From assembly GCA_963703085.1 (NCBI GenBank), contig OY969789.1, positions 3,162,001-3,226,000 of the forward strand: a DNA stretch of 64,000 bases. Reading direction: 5' to 3'. Each line of letters begins with the position of its first letter. Within the stretch, counting starts at the first letter, position 1. Positions 1 through 7,762 of this stretch are shown here, piece by piece. The stretch is from DATAEG01 sp963703085. Lineage in GTDB: Bacteria; Actinomycetota; Actinomycetes; Mycobacteriales; Jatrophihabitantaceae. The position numbers and the translations under genes were made by a program. The notes under the pieces are model-generated. The model saw only the letters and a list, made by a program, of their open reading frames with translations. It made no database searches and had not been told where the DNA came from.

Positions 1-922
1 GCTGCTGCGGGCGAAAGGCGAGTCGCCGGAAGAGCTGAGCGGGCTGGTGCGCACGATGCTGGATCGAGCCGTCCCGGTCGTCGTGCCGGGTCGCGCGGTA
101 GACCTGGTCGGCACCGGCGGCGACGGTGCGCACACCGTGAACATCTCCACGATGGCCGCGCTTGTGGTCGCCGGCTCCGGTCGGCGCGTGGCGAAGCACG
201 GCAACCGTGCCGCGTCCAGCCGGTGCGGCGCCGCCGATGTGCTCGAGGAGCTGGGCGTGGTCATCGACCTGCCGGCAGCCGGGGTCGAGCGCTGCGTCGC
301 AGAGGTCGGCATCGGCTTCTGCTTCGCGCCGGTCTTTCATTCCGGCTTGCGGCACGCCAGTGGCCCCCGGCGTGAGCTCGGGGTGCCTACCACGTTCAAC
401 TTCCTGGGCCCGTTGACCAACCCGGCTCGTCCGGTCGCGGCGGCGATCGGCTGTTCCGACGAGCGGATGGCCGCGGTGATGGCCGATCTGCTGGCCGCCC
501 GAGGCGACACTGCGCTGGTGTTCCGCGGCGCGGACGGACTGGACGAGCTGACCACCAGCACGGTCTCCCGGGCCTGGGCCGTCCAAGCCGGCACTGTGCG
601 TGCGCTCGAGGTCGACCCGAGAGCGTTGGGTCTGCCGACGGCCGCCGTCGATGCCCTGCACGGCGGGGATCCGCCGCACAACGCGGCGGTGCTCACCGCG
701 GTTCTCGGCGGTGCGGCCGGTGCGGTCCGCGACGCGGTGCTGCTCAATGCTGCGGCGGGGATCGCGGCCTACGACGACGATCTGGCCGAGCCGATGGACG
801 GACTGCGCCGCGGCCTTGTCGCGGCCGCCGAAGCGGTCGACTCCGGCGCTGCCGAACAGCTGCTTGCAAACTGGGTGCGGGTGAGCCAGCAGGCCCGCGC
901 CGACCTCGACGTTGCCGGCTGA
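1..922 (+). CDS. trpD: Anthranilate phosphoribosyltransferase TrpD, 5' end outside the window
   Basis: Transfers the phosphoribosyl group of PRPP to anthranilate, the second step of tryptophan synthesis in the cytoplasm. The frame is open from base 2, so about 306 C-terminal residues are present and only the N-terminal helical segment is missing. Visible family motifs are the PRPP-binding loop GTGGDGAHTVNIST, the KHGNRAASSRCGAADVLEELG-type segment following it, and RRELGVPTTFNFLGPLTNP. The gene ends TGA at 920-922, directly abutting the stop codon of the convergent AsnC-type gene with no base between. trpD next to a DnaQ/UvrC-like nuclease and an NlpC/P60 gene matches the Rv2192c-Rv2190c order of M. 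tuberculosis. Identification is secure; the start codon cannot be seen. Confidence 0.96.
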   Translation, partial: LLRAKGESPEELSGLVRTMLDRAVPVVVPGRAVDLVGTGGDGAHTVNISTMAALVVAGSGRRVAKHGNRAASSRCGAADVLEELGVVIDLPAAGVERCVAEVGIGFCFAPVFHSGLRHASGPRRELGVPTTFNFLGPLTNPARPVAAAIGCSDERMAAVMADLLAARGDTALVFRGADGLDELTTSTVSRAWAVQAGTVRALEVDPRALGLPTAAVDALHGGDPPHNAAVLTAVLGGAAGAVRDAVLLNAAAGIAAYDDDLAEPMDGLRRGLVAAAEAVDSGAAEQLLANWVRVSQQARADLDVAG

Positions 923-1204
923 CTATTCCGGGAAACCGATCTCGAAGGCAGCGTCGAGATCGTGCTTCGAGTAGGCCCGGAAGGCGACGTGCGTGTCGGT
1001 GTGCTGGACGCCGGGCACCTTCGCGATTTTCCCGGCGACGACCTCGGCGATCTGGTCGAACTCGCGGACTCGCACGATGGCGATGAGGTCGACGTCGCCG
1101 GCGACCGAGTAGACCTCGCTGACACCGTCGATCTCGGCCAGCTCCTGGGCGGCCTCGGGGATCCGGTCGCTGTCCACATCGACCATGACAATCGTGGTGA
1201 TCAC
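923..1204 (-). CDS. Stand-alone Lrp/AsnC ligand-binding (RAM) domain protein
   Basis: A 93-residue protein consisting only of the alpha/beta ligand-binding and oligomerisation domain of Lrp/AsnC regulators, without the helix-turn-helix. The pattern TTIVMVDVDSDRIPEAAQEL followed by EVYSVAGDVDLIAIVRV is typical of the domain, with the GDVDL turn lining the ligand site. Such proteins are thought to bind amino acids or pair with full-length Lrp proteins; the ligand is unknown. The GTG start at 1204 is supported by a TAGGGT hexamer (minus strand, 1212-1217) lying exactly 7 nt upstream, the leaderless arrangement repeated in this window. It follows the nuclease gene on the same strand after 24 nt but appears to have its own promoter. 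Confidence 0.88.
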   Translation of the reverse strand: MITTIVMVDVDSDRIPEAAQELAEIDGVSEVYSVAGDVDLIAIVRVREFDQIAEVVAGKIAKVPGVQHTDTHVAFRAYSKHDLDAAFEIGFPE

Positions 1205-1228
1205 GAGCCGAACCCTAACCGCGTCGGC

Positions 1229-3022
1229 TCAGGCCGTGGCGCGCGCGGGCCGGCCGACGACGGGAAGGTGCCGCCGGTCGGCGAACGGAGCGGCCGAGTC
1301 ACGCGCGGAGCTCGCACCGGCCAGCAGATTGCGCAGCCGGCCGGCGCCGAACGCCGGGCAGCTCCACGGCTCGGACGTGGCGACCAGGCGGGTGCCGGAC
1401 TCCTCGAGCCAGCGCAGCACGCACTCGGTCTCCTCGGCCAGTGCCTCGCGCAGTGGGCCGGGCCCGGGGGTCACCGCGTCGGCGGTGGCCACCAGCGAGT
1501 CGATGACGGGCATCGGGTTGACGCCGCAGCGAGCCACCCCTGAGGCGGCGAGCCGGCCGTAGCGGACCACCGACAGCTCCCACCCGCCTTCGCCGTCCGG
1601 CCGGGCGGCGACCAGCTCGGCCACCCGGGCAAGGGAGTGCAGCCGTTGCATCCGGGCGCAGGCACGCACCACGGTGGCCAGCCGATCGCGCACGGTGGCC
1701 GCTTCTTCGTAGCGCTGTTCGGCGGAGAGACGGGCCAGCCGCTCGTGCAACGGCGCCACCAGTGGCTCGACATCACCTTCCCAGGCGGCCCGGACGGTGT
1801 CGGCCAGGTCGGCATAACTGGCCGGCTCGATGCGGTGCTCGCACGGGGCGGGGCAACGGTGCATCTCCGCCAGGGCACACGCGGCGCGGATCCGGCGGCT
1901 GGTCGACAGCTTGTCGGTGCACTGCCGCAGCGGCACGGCGTCGTGGATGGCATCGCGGACCGCTTCGGCCTGTCGCTTGCTGCGCAGCGGCCCCAGATAG
2001 GCGGCCGCGTCGTCGCGTACGTCGCGGATGATCGACAACCGGGGATACGGCTCGGTGGTCAGCTTGATCCAGACGGACCGTTCCGGGAACTTGGAGGCCC
2101 GGTTGTAGCGCGGCTTGTGGGCGGCGATCAGCCGCAACTCCCGGACCGACGCCTCCAGGGCGTGCGCGCACTCGATGCCGTCCACCCGCTCGGCCAGCCC
2201 GACCATCTCGCCCATCCGGCTGCGCGTCTCGCTGGCGACGAAGTACTGCCGGACCCGGTTGCGCAGCCCGCGGCTGGTGCCCACATAGAGCGGATCGCCG
2301 CGCTGATCGCGGAAGATGTAGACGCCCGGGGAGTTCGGCAGGTGATCACCGAGATGGCGTTTGCGGCGCTGGGCGAGCGAGACCTGGTTGGTGAACGACC
2401 GCAGCTCCGGCAGCGAATGCACACCCAGGTTGCCCACCCGGCCGATCAGCCCGTGCAGCACGTCGACGGTGGCCCGGGCGTCGGACAGTGCGCGGTGATT
2501 CGGCCGGGTCGTCGCGCCGAAGAACGGAGCCAACGTGCTGAGTTTGCAGTTGGGCACCTCGTCGCGGGAGAGCACCCGCCGGGCCAGCACGGCGGTATCG
2601 ACGACGGCCGGATTCGGCCAGGCATGACCGGCCGCGGCGCAGGCCGCCTTGAGGAAGCCGACATCGAACGGCGCGTTGTGCGCGACCAGGACGGCACCGC
2701 GGGCGAACTCGAGGAACGCCGGCAACACCGAGCCGATCGGCGGCGCCTCGGCCACCATCCGGTCGGTGATGCCGGTCAGCACGCTCACGAACGGCGTGAT
2801 CGAGCAGCGCGGATCCACCAGCGTCTGGAACTCGGCGAGCACCTGCCCGCCCTGCACGCGCACCGCGCCGATCTCGGTGATCGCGTCGTGCACCTGCCGG
2901 CCACCGGTTGTCTCCAGGTCCACGACGACGAAGGTGGTCGCATGCAGCGGCTCATCCATCTCGTCGAGAGTCGGCTGCACCCCGCGCGTCGGCAGCGCGA
3001 GGGATGCTGCCGGGGATGCCAT
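1229..3022 (-). CDS. DEDDh exonuclease fused to a UvrC-like GIY-YIG region
   Basis: A 597-residue nuclease of the actinobacterial DnaQ-UvrC fusion family (Rv2191 type). The N-terminal exonuclease has FVVVDLETTGG (first DEDD acidic pair), VAHNAPFDVGFL (third motif) and NHRALSDARATVDVL (His and last Asp). It is followed by a GIY-YIG domain, with PGVYIFRDQRGDPLYVGTS, and a later UVR-like helix RYEEAATVRDRL. The likely role is DNA repair; a 3'-5' exonuclease activity and a nicking activity are inferred from the domains. An upstream GTG at 3046 is possible, but the hexamer TAACGT (minus strand, 3030-3035) lies inside that extension and is 7 nt from ATG 3022, so ATG 3022 is preferred. The gene is divergent from the NYN-domain gene. 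Confidence 0.9.
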   Translation of the reverse strand: MASPAASLALPTRGVQPTLDEMDEPLHATTFVVVDLETTGGRQVHDAITEIGAVRVQGGQVLAEFQTLVDPRCSITPFVSVLTGITDRMVAEAPPIGSVLPAFLEFARGAVLVAHNAPFDVGFLKAACAAAGHAWPNPAVVDTAVLARRVLSRDEVPNCKLSTLAPFFGATTRPNHRALSDARATVDVLHGLIGRVGNLGVHSLPELRSFTNQVSLAQRRKRHLGDHLPNSPGVYIFRDQRGDPLYVGTSRGLRNRVRQYFVASETRSRMGEMVGLAERVDGIECAHALEASVRELRLIAAHKPRYNRASKFPERSVWIKLTTEPYPRLSIIRDVRDDAAAYLGPLRSKRQAEAVRDAIHDAVPLRQCTDKLSTSRRIRAACALAEMHRCPAPCEHRIEPASYADLADTVRAAWEGDVEPLVAPLHERLARLSAEQRYEEAATVRDRLATVVRACARMQRLHSLARVAELVAARPDGEGGWELSVVRYGRLAASGVARCGVNPMPVIDSLVATADAVTPGPGPLREALAEETECVLRWLEESGTRLVATSEPWSCPAFGAGRLRNLLAGASSARDSAAPFADRRHLPVVGRPARATA

Positions 3023-3099
3023 GCCTGCGACGTTAAGTCTGGGCACCGACGATTTCGGTGAGGCGCGCGTGACCGGGCCGGACGCGTAGGTTCGGCAGG
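3023..3099. promoter_or_regulatory. Divergent leaderless promoters of the nuclease and NYN genes
   Basis: Two -10-like hexamers face outward in this 77-nt gap: TAACGT on the minus strand (3030-3035), 7 nt before ATG 3022, and TAGGTT on the plus strand (3087-3092), 7 nt before GTG 3100. No Shine-Dalgarno precedes either start. This is inferred from spacing and motif; no transcript data are available. Confidence 0.6.
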
Positions 3100-4401
3100 G
3101 TGAGCCAGGCCGAACCCACCGCCGGGACCACCCCGGTGCTCGCCGAGGAGCCGCGGCGTCGGGTGCTGGACATCGCCGGCCAGGTACTCGGCCGGTTGCC
3201 CGCCGAGCAGGTGCCCGCGTCGTTGCGGGCGATAGCGAAGTTCACTCCGGGCAAGCGTGCGCGGCTGGGCGGGCCGGCGTTGGCTGCGGCGTTGGAGACC
3301 GATACCGAGTTCCGCCAGCGGGTGGCCGACGTGGTCGCCGACAGCAGCGCCGAACTGGTCGACGCGCTGCGGGCCGGGGTGGTACCCGCGGCGGCCGATC
3401 CTGCGGATGTGGCGACGGTGGCGTATCTGGTCCGACCACCGGGGTGGGCCGATCTGGTCGCGGCGGCCCAACCGCCGGAGTCGGCCCGGGTCGACGCGGC
3501 GGCCGCCGAAGCGGAACTCGCCCGGTTGCGCGCAGATCGGGAGGCGCTCAAGCGCGAATCCCGCGGTGAACCGGCCCGCCAGCGCAAGGCCATCGCCGAG
3601 GCCCAGCAGGCCGCCGATGCTGCCCGGGCCGAGCTGCGCGAGGTGCGCGCCCAGCTGCGCGTGGCGCTGGAGGCCGCCCAGCTCGCGACGGCGGAGGCCG
3701 ACGCGGCCCGCGAGGCCGCCGAGCGGGCCGAACGCACCAGGGAGCAGGAGGTGCGCCGGATCCGCGGCCAGCTCACCGCGGCGGAGCGGGCCTTGGAGGC
3801 AGCGCGACGGGCCGGACGGGTCGATCGATCACACGCCACCGCCCGGCTGGCGATCCTGGTCGACAGCATTGCCGCGGCGGCAGCCGGATTGCGCACCGAA
3901 CTCGAGCTCGCAGGCAGCACGGTGCGCCCCGCAGACGGCGTCGATGCGGTGCGGGCGGTGACCCTGGCCGGTGGCGGCCCGACCAGCGAGCGGGCCCTGG
4001 ACGAGTTGCTCGCCGCGCCGCGAGCACACCTCATCGTCGACGGCTACAACGTGACCAAGACCGGCTACGGCAACCTGCCGCTGGCCGCGCAGCGAGCTCG
4101 ATTGATCGGCGACCTCGCCGCGCTGGCCTCGGCCAGGTCCGGCCTGGAGATCACCGTCGCCTTCGACGGCGCGACCGGGCCCCCGGCCGCAACGGCGACG
4201 CCCCGGGGGGTGCGCGTCCTCTTCAGCGCGGCGGACGAGATCGCCGATCTGTTGATCGCCCGGCTGGTCGAAGCCGAGCCGCCCGGGCGCCTGGTGGTGG
4301 TGGTGTCCTCCGACGGGGAGGTGGCTGCGCACGCCCGCTCGGCAGGTGCGCACGCCGCCGCGTCGGACCTGCTGTTGAGCCGGCTCGCCCGGCTGCGCTG
4401 A
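3100..4401 (+). CDS. NYN-domain (PIN-like) putative ribonuclease with coiled coil
   Basis: A 433-residue protein. The first 120 residues are helical without a recognised domain. Residues about 125-270 are an Ala/Glu/Arg-rich coiled coil. The C-terminal 150 residues are a NYN domain, with the acidic strand HLIVDGYNVTKTG, the middle segment EITVAFDGATG, and VVVVSSDGEVAAHARSAGAH carrying the further Asp residues of the PIN-like active site. NYN domains cleave RNA; the target is unknown. Related genes are common in actinobacteria near the NlpC/P60 locus. The GTG start at 3100 is supported by TAGGTT 7 nt upstream. It is transcribed alone, with a repeat-rich region after its stop. Confidence 0.85.
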   Translation: MSQAEPTAGTTPVLAEEPRRRVLDIAGQVLGRLPAEQVPASLRAIAKFTPGKRARLGGPALAAALETDTEFRQRVADVVADSSAELVDALRAGVVPAAADPADVATVAYLVRPPGWADLVAAAQPPESARVDAAAAEAELARLRADREALKRESRGEPARQRKAIAEAQQAADAARAELREVRAQLRVALEAAQLATAEADAAREAAERAERTREQEVRRIRGQLTAAERALEAARRAGRVDRSHATARLAILVDSIAAAAAGLRTELELAGSTVRPADGVDAVRAVTLAGGGPTSERALDELLAAPRAHLIVDGYNVTKTGYGNLPLAAQRARLIGDLAALASARSGLEITVAFDGATGPPAATATPRGVRVLFSAADEIADLLIARLVEAEPPGRLVVVVSSDGEVAAHARSAGAHAAASDLLLSRLARLR

Positions 4402-4458
4402 CCACCGCCTCAGTCGCCCCCGTCGCCCCGCCCCCCGTCGCTGCGCCCACTCTCACCG

Positions 4459-4539
4459 CGAGGGGGAGGTTATGCCGGCCGAGGGGGACGTTATGGCCGG
4501 TCCACTCGGCGTGTCGTGACCACAACCTCCCCCTCGGCC
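4459..4539. repeat. Direct repeat pair with an inverted third copy
   Basis: Two adjacent 21-nt copies beginning CGAGGGGGA (4459-4479 and 4480-4500) differ at a few positions and share GTTATG and CCGG. A third copy lies inverted at about 4519-4539 (ACCTCCCCCTCGG). The outer copies can form a stem of about 14 bp around an approximately 40-nt loop. The element sits just after the NYN gene stop and could act as a terminator or be a dispersed palindromic repeat; there is no U-run. Confidence 0.65.
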
Positions 4540-4648
4540 ACGGCAGGCAGCTGGACGAGTGCGGTGGGAACTCCGGCCGAAACTGTCGGTGGGGTTCCTT
4601 AGCGTCGTCGGCGAGCCGGTCTGCAAGGGCCGGGGAGGAGGCGTGACG

Positions 4649-4876
4649 ATGTTGATCGACTGCGAAACGTGCCGGGTGCGCGACATCGGATGCTCGGACT
4701 GCGTGATCAGCTTGCTGCTGGATCCGCCCGCGACGGTGGAGCTCGACGAGGACGAGCGACACGCGCTCGGGGTGCTGGCCGAGGGCGGCCTGGCCCCACC
4801 GCTGCGGCTGATCCCGGTCCGGCCGGACCGGGCTACCCCGCGTCCGACCGGCGACGGCATGGCGGCCGCCGGGTGA
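4649..4876 (+). CDS. Small Cys-rich protein with two CxxC pairs
   Basis: A 75-residue protein starting MLIDCETCRVRDIGCSDC: two CxxC pairs ten residues apart suggest a small zinc-binding fold (inferred). The rest is acidic, then Pro/Arg-rich and probably unstructured. The start is chosen at ATG 4649 because GGAGGAG (4634-4640) lies 8 nt upstream; GTG 4643 is too close to that ribosome-binding site, and an ATG at 4559 lacks one. Short conserved proteins of this kind occur in actinobacteria next to NlpC/P60 genes, but no function is known to me. Its last codons and stop lie in the first copy of a 38-nt direct repeat. Confidence 0.75.
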   Translation: MLIDCETCRVRDIGCSDCVISLLLDPPATVELDEDERHALGVLAEGGLAPPLRLIPVRPDRATPRPTGDGMAAAG

Positions 4877-4959
4877 GTCGCGTTCGGCCACCGGGTCAGG
4901 CGCGTTCGGCGACCGGGTGAAGCGACGGCATGGCGGCCGCCGGGTGAGTCGCTTTCGGC
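4851..4959 (+). repeat. 38-nt near-perfect direct repeat at the end of the small Cys-rich gene
   Basis: The segment 4851-4888 recurs at 4922-4959 with a single difference (GTCGCGTTC versus GTCGCTTTC). Between them, CGCGTTCGGC and ACCGGGT also recur. The copies are 71 nt apart, so the second is out of frame with the gene; the first copy contains its stop codon (TGA 4874-4876). It looks like a local duplication of the gene's 3' end. Confidence 0.85.
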
Positions 4960-5042
4960 TCACCGCGACCAGCAGGACCGGACTGTTGCGACGTCACTGT
5001 CGGACCGGGCGCACCGGGCAACACACCGAAACCCCGACCACA

Positions 5043-5072
5043 TTGCGTTCCGCCGTGACCATCCCGTAATCT
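5043..5072 (+). promoter_or_regulatory. Candidate promoter of the riboswitch-NlpC/P60 transcript
   Basis: TTGCGT (5043-5048) and TAATCT (5067-5072) are 18 nt apart, fitting a housekeeping sigma factor. The predicted start at about 5079 would place the riboswitch roughly 45 nt into the leader. Assigned by eye only. Confidence 0.45.
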
Positions 5073-5124
5073 GCCCAGGACCTTTCGGGGACGTTCGGTT
5101 CCAGCCCGGGACCGACTCGAAGGG

Positions 5125-5292
5125 CACCGCCGAGTCGATGCTCGTCTACCCAGACGGGCTCGAGCCGGGGAACCAGGTTCCTGGGGTGAATCGGGACCGA
5201 GCGGGGCCGCAGCAATTTTCGGTGCGGTATCACTCGGCCTCGTAGGGCTACTTCCGCAGCCCGAATCCGACAGCTAACTCGGTAGGCGGGCG
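5125..5292 (+). ncRNA. Cyclic di-AMP riboswitch (ydaO/yuaA class)
   Basis: The untranslated leader of the NlpC/P60 gene carries the conserved blocks of this class: a GGGGAACCAGG...TGGGGTGAATCGG segment (5176-5207) and the highly conserved 3' block CCGAATCCGACAGCTAAC (5261-5278), followed by CTCGGTAGGCGG. The latter pairs with CCGCCGAG at 5127-5134, closing P1. In actinobacteria this class sits in front of cell-wall hydrolase and resuscitation-factor genes and is generally an OFF switch for c-di-AMP. The 27 nt from P1 to the GTG start suggest control near translation initiation or by an early terminator; which one is not resolved. Confidence 0.9.
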
Positions 5293-5319
5293 AGTGGAAG
5301 AAACGGAGAGCCGCCGCTC

Positions 5320-6330
5320 GTGGCGTCCGCCCCAAGCTCCCGGCGTATAGCCGGTGTCCTCACGGCACTAGTTGCCTTCATCGGTCTCCTGGCCACCACC
5401 ATCACGCCCGCGGCGGCAACGCCGAAGCCGACGGTGACCCAGGTAATGACCACCCTCGACAAGCTGGCCCGCAAGGCCGAAACACTGACCGAACTGTTCA
5501 ACAAGGCGAACGAACAGGTGACCGCCAAGCAGGTCCAGGCGGAGAAGGCTGTCCAGGCCGCCACCGTCGCGCACACCAACTTCCAGTCGGCAAGTGGGAC
5601 GCTGCGCGCGTCGTTGATCGAGCAGTACCGCGGTTCGCAGTTCAACTCCACCAGCGCGCTGATGAGTTCCGGTTCGACGCAGCAGTACCTCGACCGGCTC
5701 TCGATGATGTCGCTGTTGTCGCATCACCGGGAAGGTGTCGCGGCCTCGATGAAGGGTCTGCAGGCTGCCGCGGTCAAGGCTCAGAAGAGTGCGGCGAAGC
5801 AGCTCTCCGACGCCCGGGCAACCCGCGCTGCGTTGGCCAAGCAGCGGGCGACGGTGAAGAAGGAGCAGGCGAAGTACTCAGCCTTGCTGAACACGTTGAC
5901 CGCGTCGCAGAAGAAGACCTATCTCGGTCACGGCACGGCCTCACCGCAGAAGTACGGCCCGGTGCACGCCCCGTCCAAGTTGGCCCAGATCGCGGTCAAC
6001 TTCGCGTTGGCGCAGCTCGGCAAGCCCTATGTCTTCGCCGCGGCGGGCCCTGGTTCCTACGACTGTTCCGGCTTGACGATGGCTGCCTGGGGCAAGGCGG
6101 GTGTGCACCTGTCGCACTACGCGCCGACCCAGTTCACCGCTGGTCATCGGATACCGCAGAGCGCGCTGGCACCGGGTGATCTGGTGTTCTTCTATCCGGA
6201 CATCGGCCACGTGGCGATGTACATCGGCCACGGCATGATCATTCATGCGCCGCAGCCGGGCGATGTTGTCAAGATCGTCCCGTTGTCGACGTTCGCCTCG
6301 GACTACCAGGGAGCCGTTCGACTCCCCTGA
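5320..6330 (+). CDS. Secreted NlpC/P60 peptidoglycan endopeptidase
   Basis: A 336-residue exported cell-wall hydrolase. A signal peptide with hydrophobic core GVLTALVAFIGLLATTI ends near PAAATP (about residue 35). Residues 40-200 form a coiled coil like that of RipA-family proteins, which keeps the enzyme in check. The C-terminal NlpC/P60 domain (about 220-336) has the catalytic Cys in YDCSGLTMAAW, the His in GHVAMYIG and a further His in MIIHAPQPGD. The family cleaves stem-peptide D-Glu/mDAP bonds and serves cell separation. The GTG start follows GGAGAG (5308-5313) by 6 nt. It corresponds in position to Rv2190c and is controlled by the c-di-AMP riboswitch, with a strong hairpin after its stop. 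Confidence 0.93.
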   Translation: MASAPSSRRIAGVLTALVAFIGLLATTITPAAATPKPTVTQVMTTLDKLARKAETLTELFNKANEQVTAKQVQAEKAVQAATVAHTNFQSASGTLRASLIEQYRGSQFNSTSALMSSGSTQQYLDRLSMMSLLSHHREGVAASMKGLQAAAVKAQKSAAKQLSDARATRAALAKQRATVKKEQAKYSALLNTLTASQKKTYLGHGTASPQKYGPVHAPSKLAQIAVNFALAQLGKPYVFAAAGPGSYDCSGLTMAAWGKAGVHLSHYAPTQFTAGHRIPQSALAPGDLVFFYPDIGHVAMYIGHGMIIHAPQPGDVVKIVPLSTFASDYQGAVRLP

Positions 6331-6364
6331 TGCCCTGACGAGCGTGATCGACCCCCCCATGGAT

Positions 6365-6397
6365 GGCGGGCGGAGGCCTTCAGCGGCCCCGCCCGTC
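6365..6397 (+). terminator. GC-rich hairpin after the NlpC/P60 gene
   Basis: GGCGGGCGGAGGCC (6365-6378), loop TTCAGC, GGCCCCGCCCGTC (6385-6397), followed by ATTCAT. The stem of about 13 bp with one or two mismatches fits an actinobacterial terminator lacking a long U-run. It also argues that the next gene starts downstream of it. Confidence 0.6.
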
Positions 6398-6442
6398 ATT
6401 CATGTCCGGACGAATGTCTCGGCCAGTCCCGCGGCCGTCAGG

Positions 6443-7762
6443 TTGGGTTGTGCGTTGCGGCTGAGCATCCTGACCCGCTGGGTCGGCGGCGTCGTGCTCA
6501 CGGTGTGCCTCGGACTGGTGTTGGTGAGCGTCGGGCTGCAGCGTCCGGCGAAGGCGGTGCACGGACGTGCCGTCGTCCCCGACGCCGCGCAGCTCGGCCA
6601 GATCAGCCGGGTGCTGGACGCCCACGCCCGTGCGTTGGCGCACCACGACCGGACGGCGTTCACCGCCGGGCTGGACACCGGGCAGCTCAGCGGTGGCTAC
6701 CGGGACCGGCAACTGGCCGAGTTCGCCAACATCGCCGCGGTGCCGCTGGCGAGTTGGAATTACGCCCCCGGTCCGGCACCGGTCACCGGATCGCTGGTCA
6801 GCGCGGCCGCGGCTCGCTACGGCGCGCCCACGGCGATCGTCTCGGTGCAGCTGCGCTACGCCCTGGCCACCGTCGACCCGCAGCCGACCGAGCGACCGCA
6901 ATGGATCACCGTGCTGCAGCGCGGTGGCCGCTGGCTGCTCGCCGGCGATACCGACGTCGCAGGCCACGGCGGTGACACGTGGCGCGGGTTATGGGATTTC
7001 GGGCCGGTGACGGTCTACCGCGGCGCGTCGAGCCTGATCCTGGCGCATCCGCGCAACGCCGCTCGGGAGGCGCAGTTTGCTGCGCTGGTGGATCGCGCGG
7101 TGCCGGTCGTGACGAGTGTCTGGGGAGACGGCTGGGCCCGGGAGGTGGCCGTCGTCATCCCCGACACGCAGGAGGAGATGACCGAGGTGATCGGACAGAA
7201 CATCGACCTGGCCGACATCGCCGCGGTCGCGGTCGCCGACGACGTCGAGGTGCCGGCCGGACGGGTGCTCGGCCAGCGAGTGGTGCTCAACCCGGCCAAT
7301 TTGGACCGGCTCAGCGCCGCCGGCCGGCAACTCGTCGTCCAGCATGAGGTGACGCACATCGCCACCCGGGCGATCACCCGCACCCAGACGCCGACTTGGC
7401 TGGTCGAGGGGTTCGCCGACTACGTCGGGAACCTGCACAGCGGGCAATCGGTGCGCCAGGCCGCAGTCGAGCTCGGCGTCCGAGTACGCAGCGGTCAGAT
7501 CCCTGCCGCACTGCCCGGAGCCGCCGAGTTCACCGGCTCCTCGGGTGCGTCGGCGCGGGCCTATCAGGAGGCGTGGCTGGCCTGCCGACTGATCGCCGCA
7601 CTCGCCGGGCAGGATGGGTTGGTGCGGTTCTATCGACGCGTCGCGGGCGCGACGGACCCGGTCGCCGCGCTCGGCCCGGCGTTGCGCGCGGTCACCGGAA
7701 TGGACGTGGCCCGGTTCACCGCCCGCTGGCGGGTCTACCTGCAGCAGGAACTGGGCACGTGA
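6443..7762 (+). CDS. Membrane-anchored gluzincin-type metallopeptidase homologue
   Basis: About 439 residues. A single N-terminal hydrophobic segment (ILTRWVGGVVLTVCLGLVLV) anchors an extracytoplasmic domain. The zinc motif HEVTHIATR followed by WLVEGFADYVG (HExxH plus downstream Glu) is that of peptidase MA-like proteins. Substrate and role are unknown. The open frame reaches back to 6245, inside the previous gene, but a terminator-like hairpin at 6365-6397 separates them; TTG 6443 is my preferred start, TTG 6455 and ATG 6359 are alternatives. It overlaps the mannosyltransferase start by 4 nt (GTGA), so the two are translationally coupled, as the positional equivalent Rv2189c is next to Rv2188c. 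Confidence 0.75.
   Translation: MGCALRLSILTRWVGGVVLTVCLGLVLVSVGLQRPAKAVHGRAVVPDAAQLGQISRVLDAHARALAHHDRTAFTAGLDTGQLSGGYRDRQLAEFANIAAVPLASWNYAPGPAPVTGSLVSAAAARYGAPTAIVSVQLRYALATVDPQPTERPQWITVLQRGGRWLLAGDTDVAGHGGDTWRGLWDFGPVTVYRGASSLILAHPRNAAREAQFAALVDRAVPVVTSVWGDGWAREVAVVIPDTQEEMTEVIGQNIDLADIAAVAVADDVEVPAGRVLGQRVVLNPANLDRLSAAGRQLVVQHEVTHIATRAITRTQTPTWLVEGFADYVGNLHSGQSVRQAAVELGVRVRSGQIPAALPGAAEFTGSSGASARAYQEAWLACRLIAALAGQDGLVRFYRRVAGATDPVAALGPALRAVTGMDVARFTARWRVYLQQELGT

Noticed and set aside
1637..3061. Plus-strand frame of 474 residues opposite the DnaQ/UvrC-like gene
   Set aside because: No recognisable domain; composition is that of an antisense frame and it ignores the clear nuclease motifs on the minus strand.
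6245..6442. N-terminal extension of the metallopeptidase to ATG 6245
   Set aside because: It overlaps the end of the NlpC/P60 gene and crosses a terminator-like hairpin; the membrane anchor starts later.
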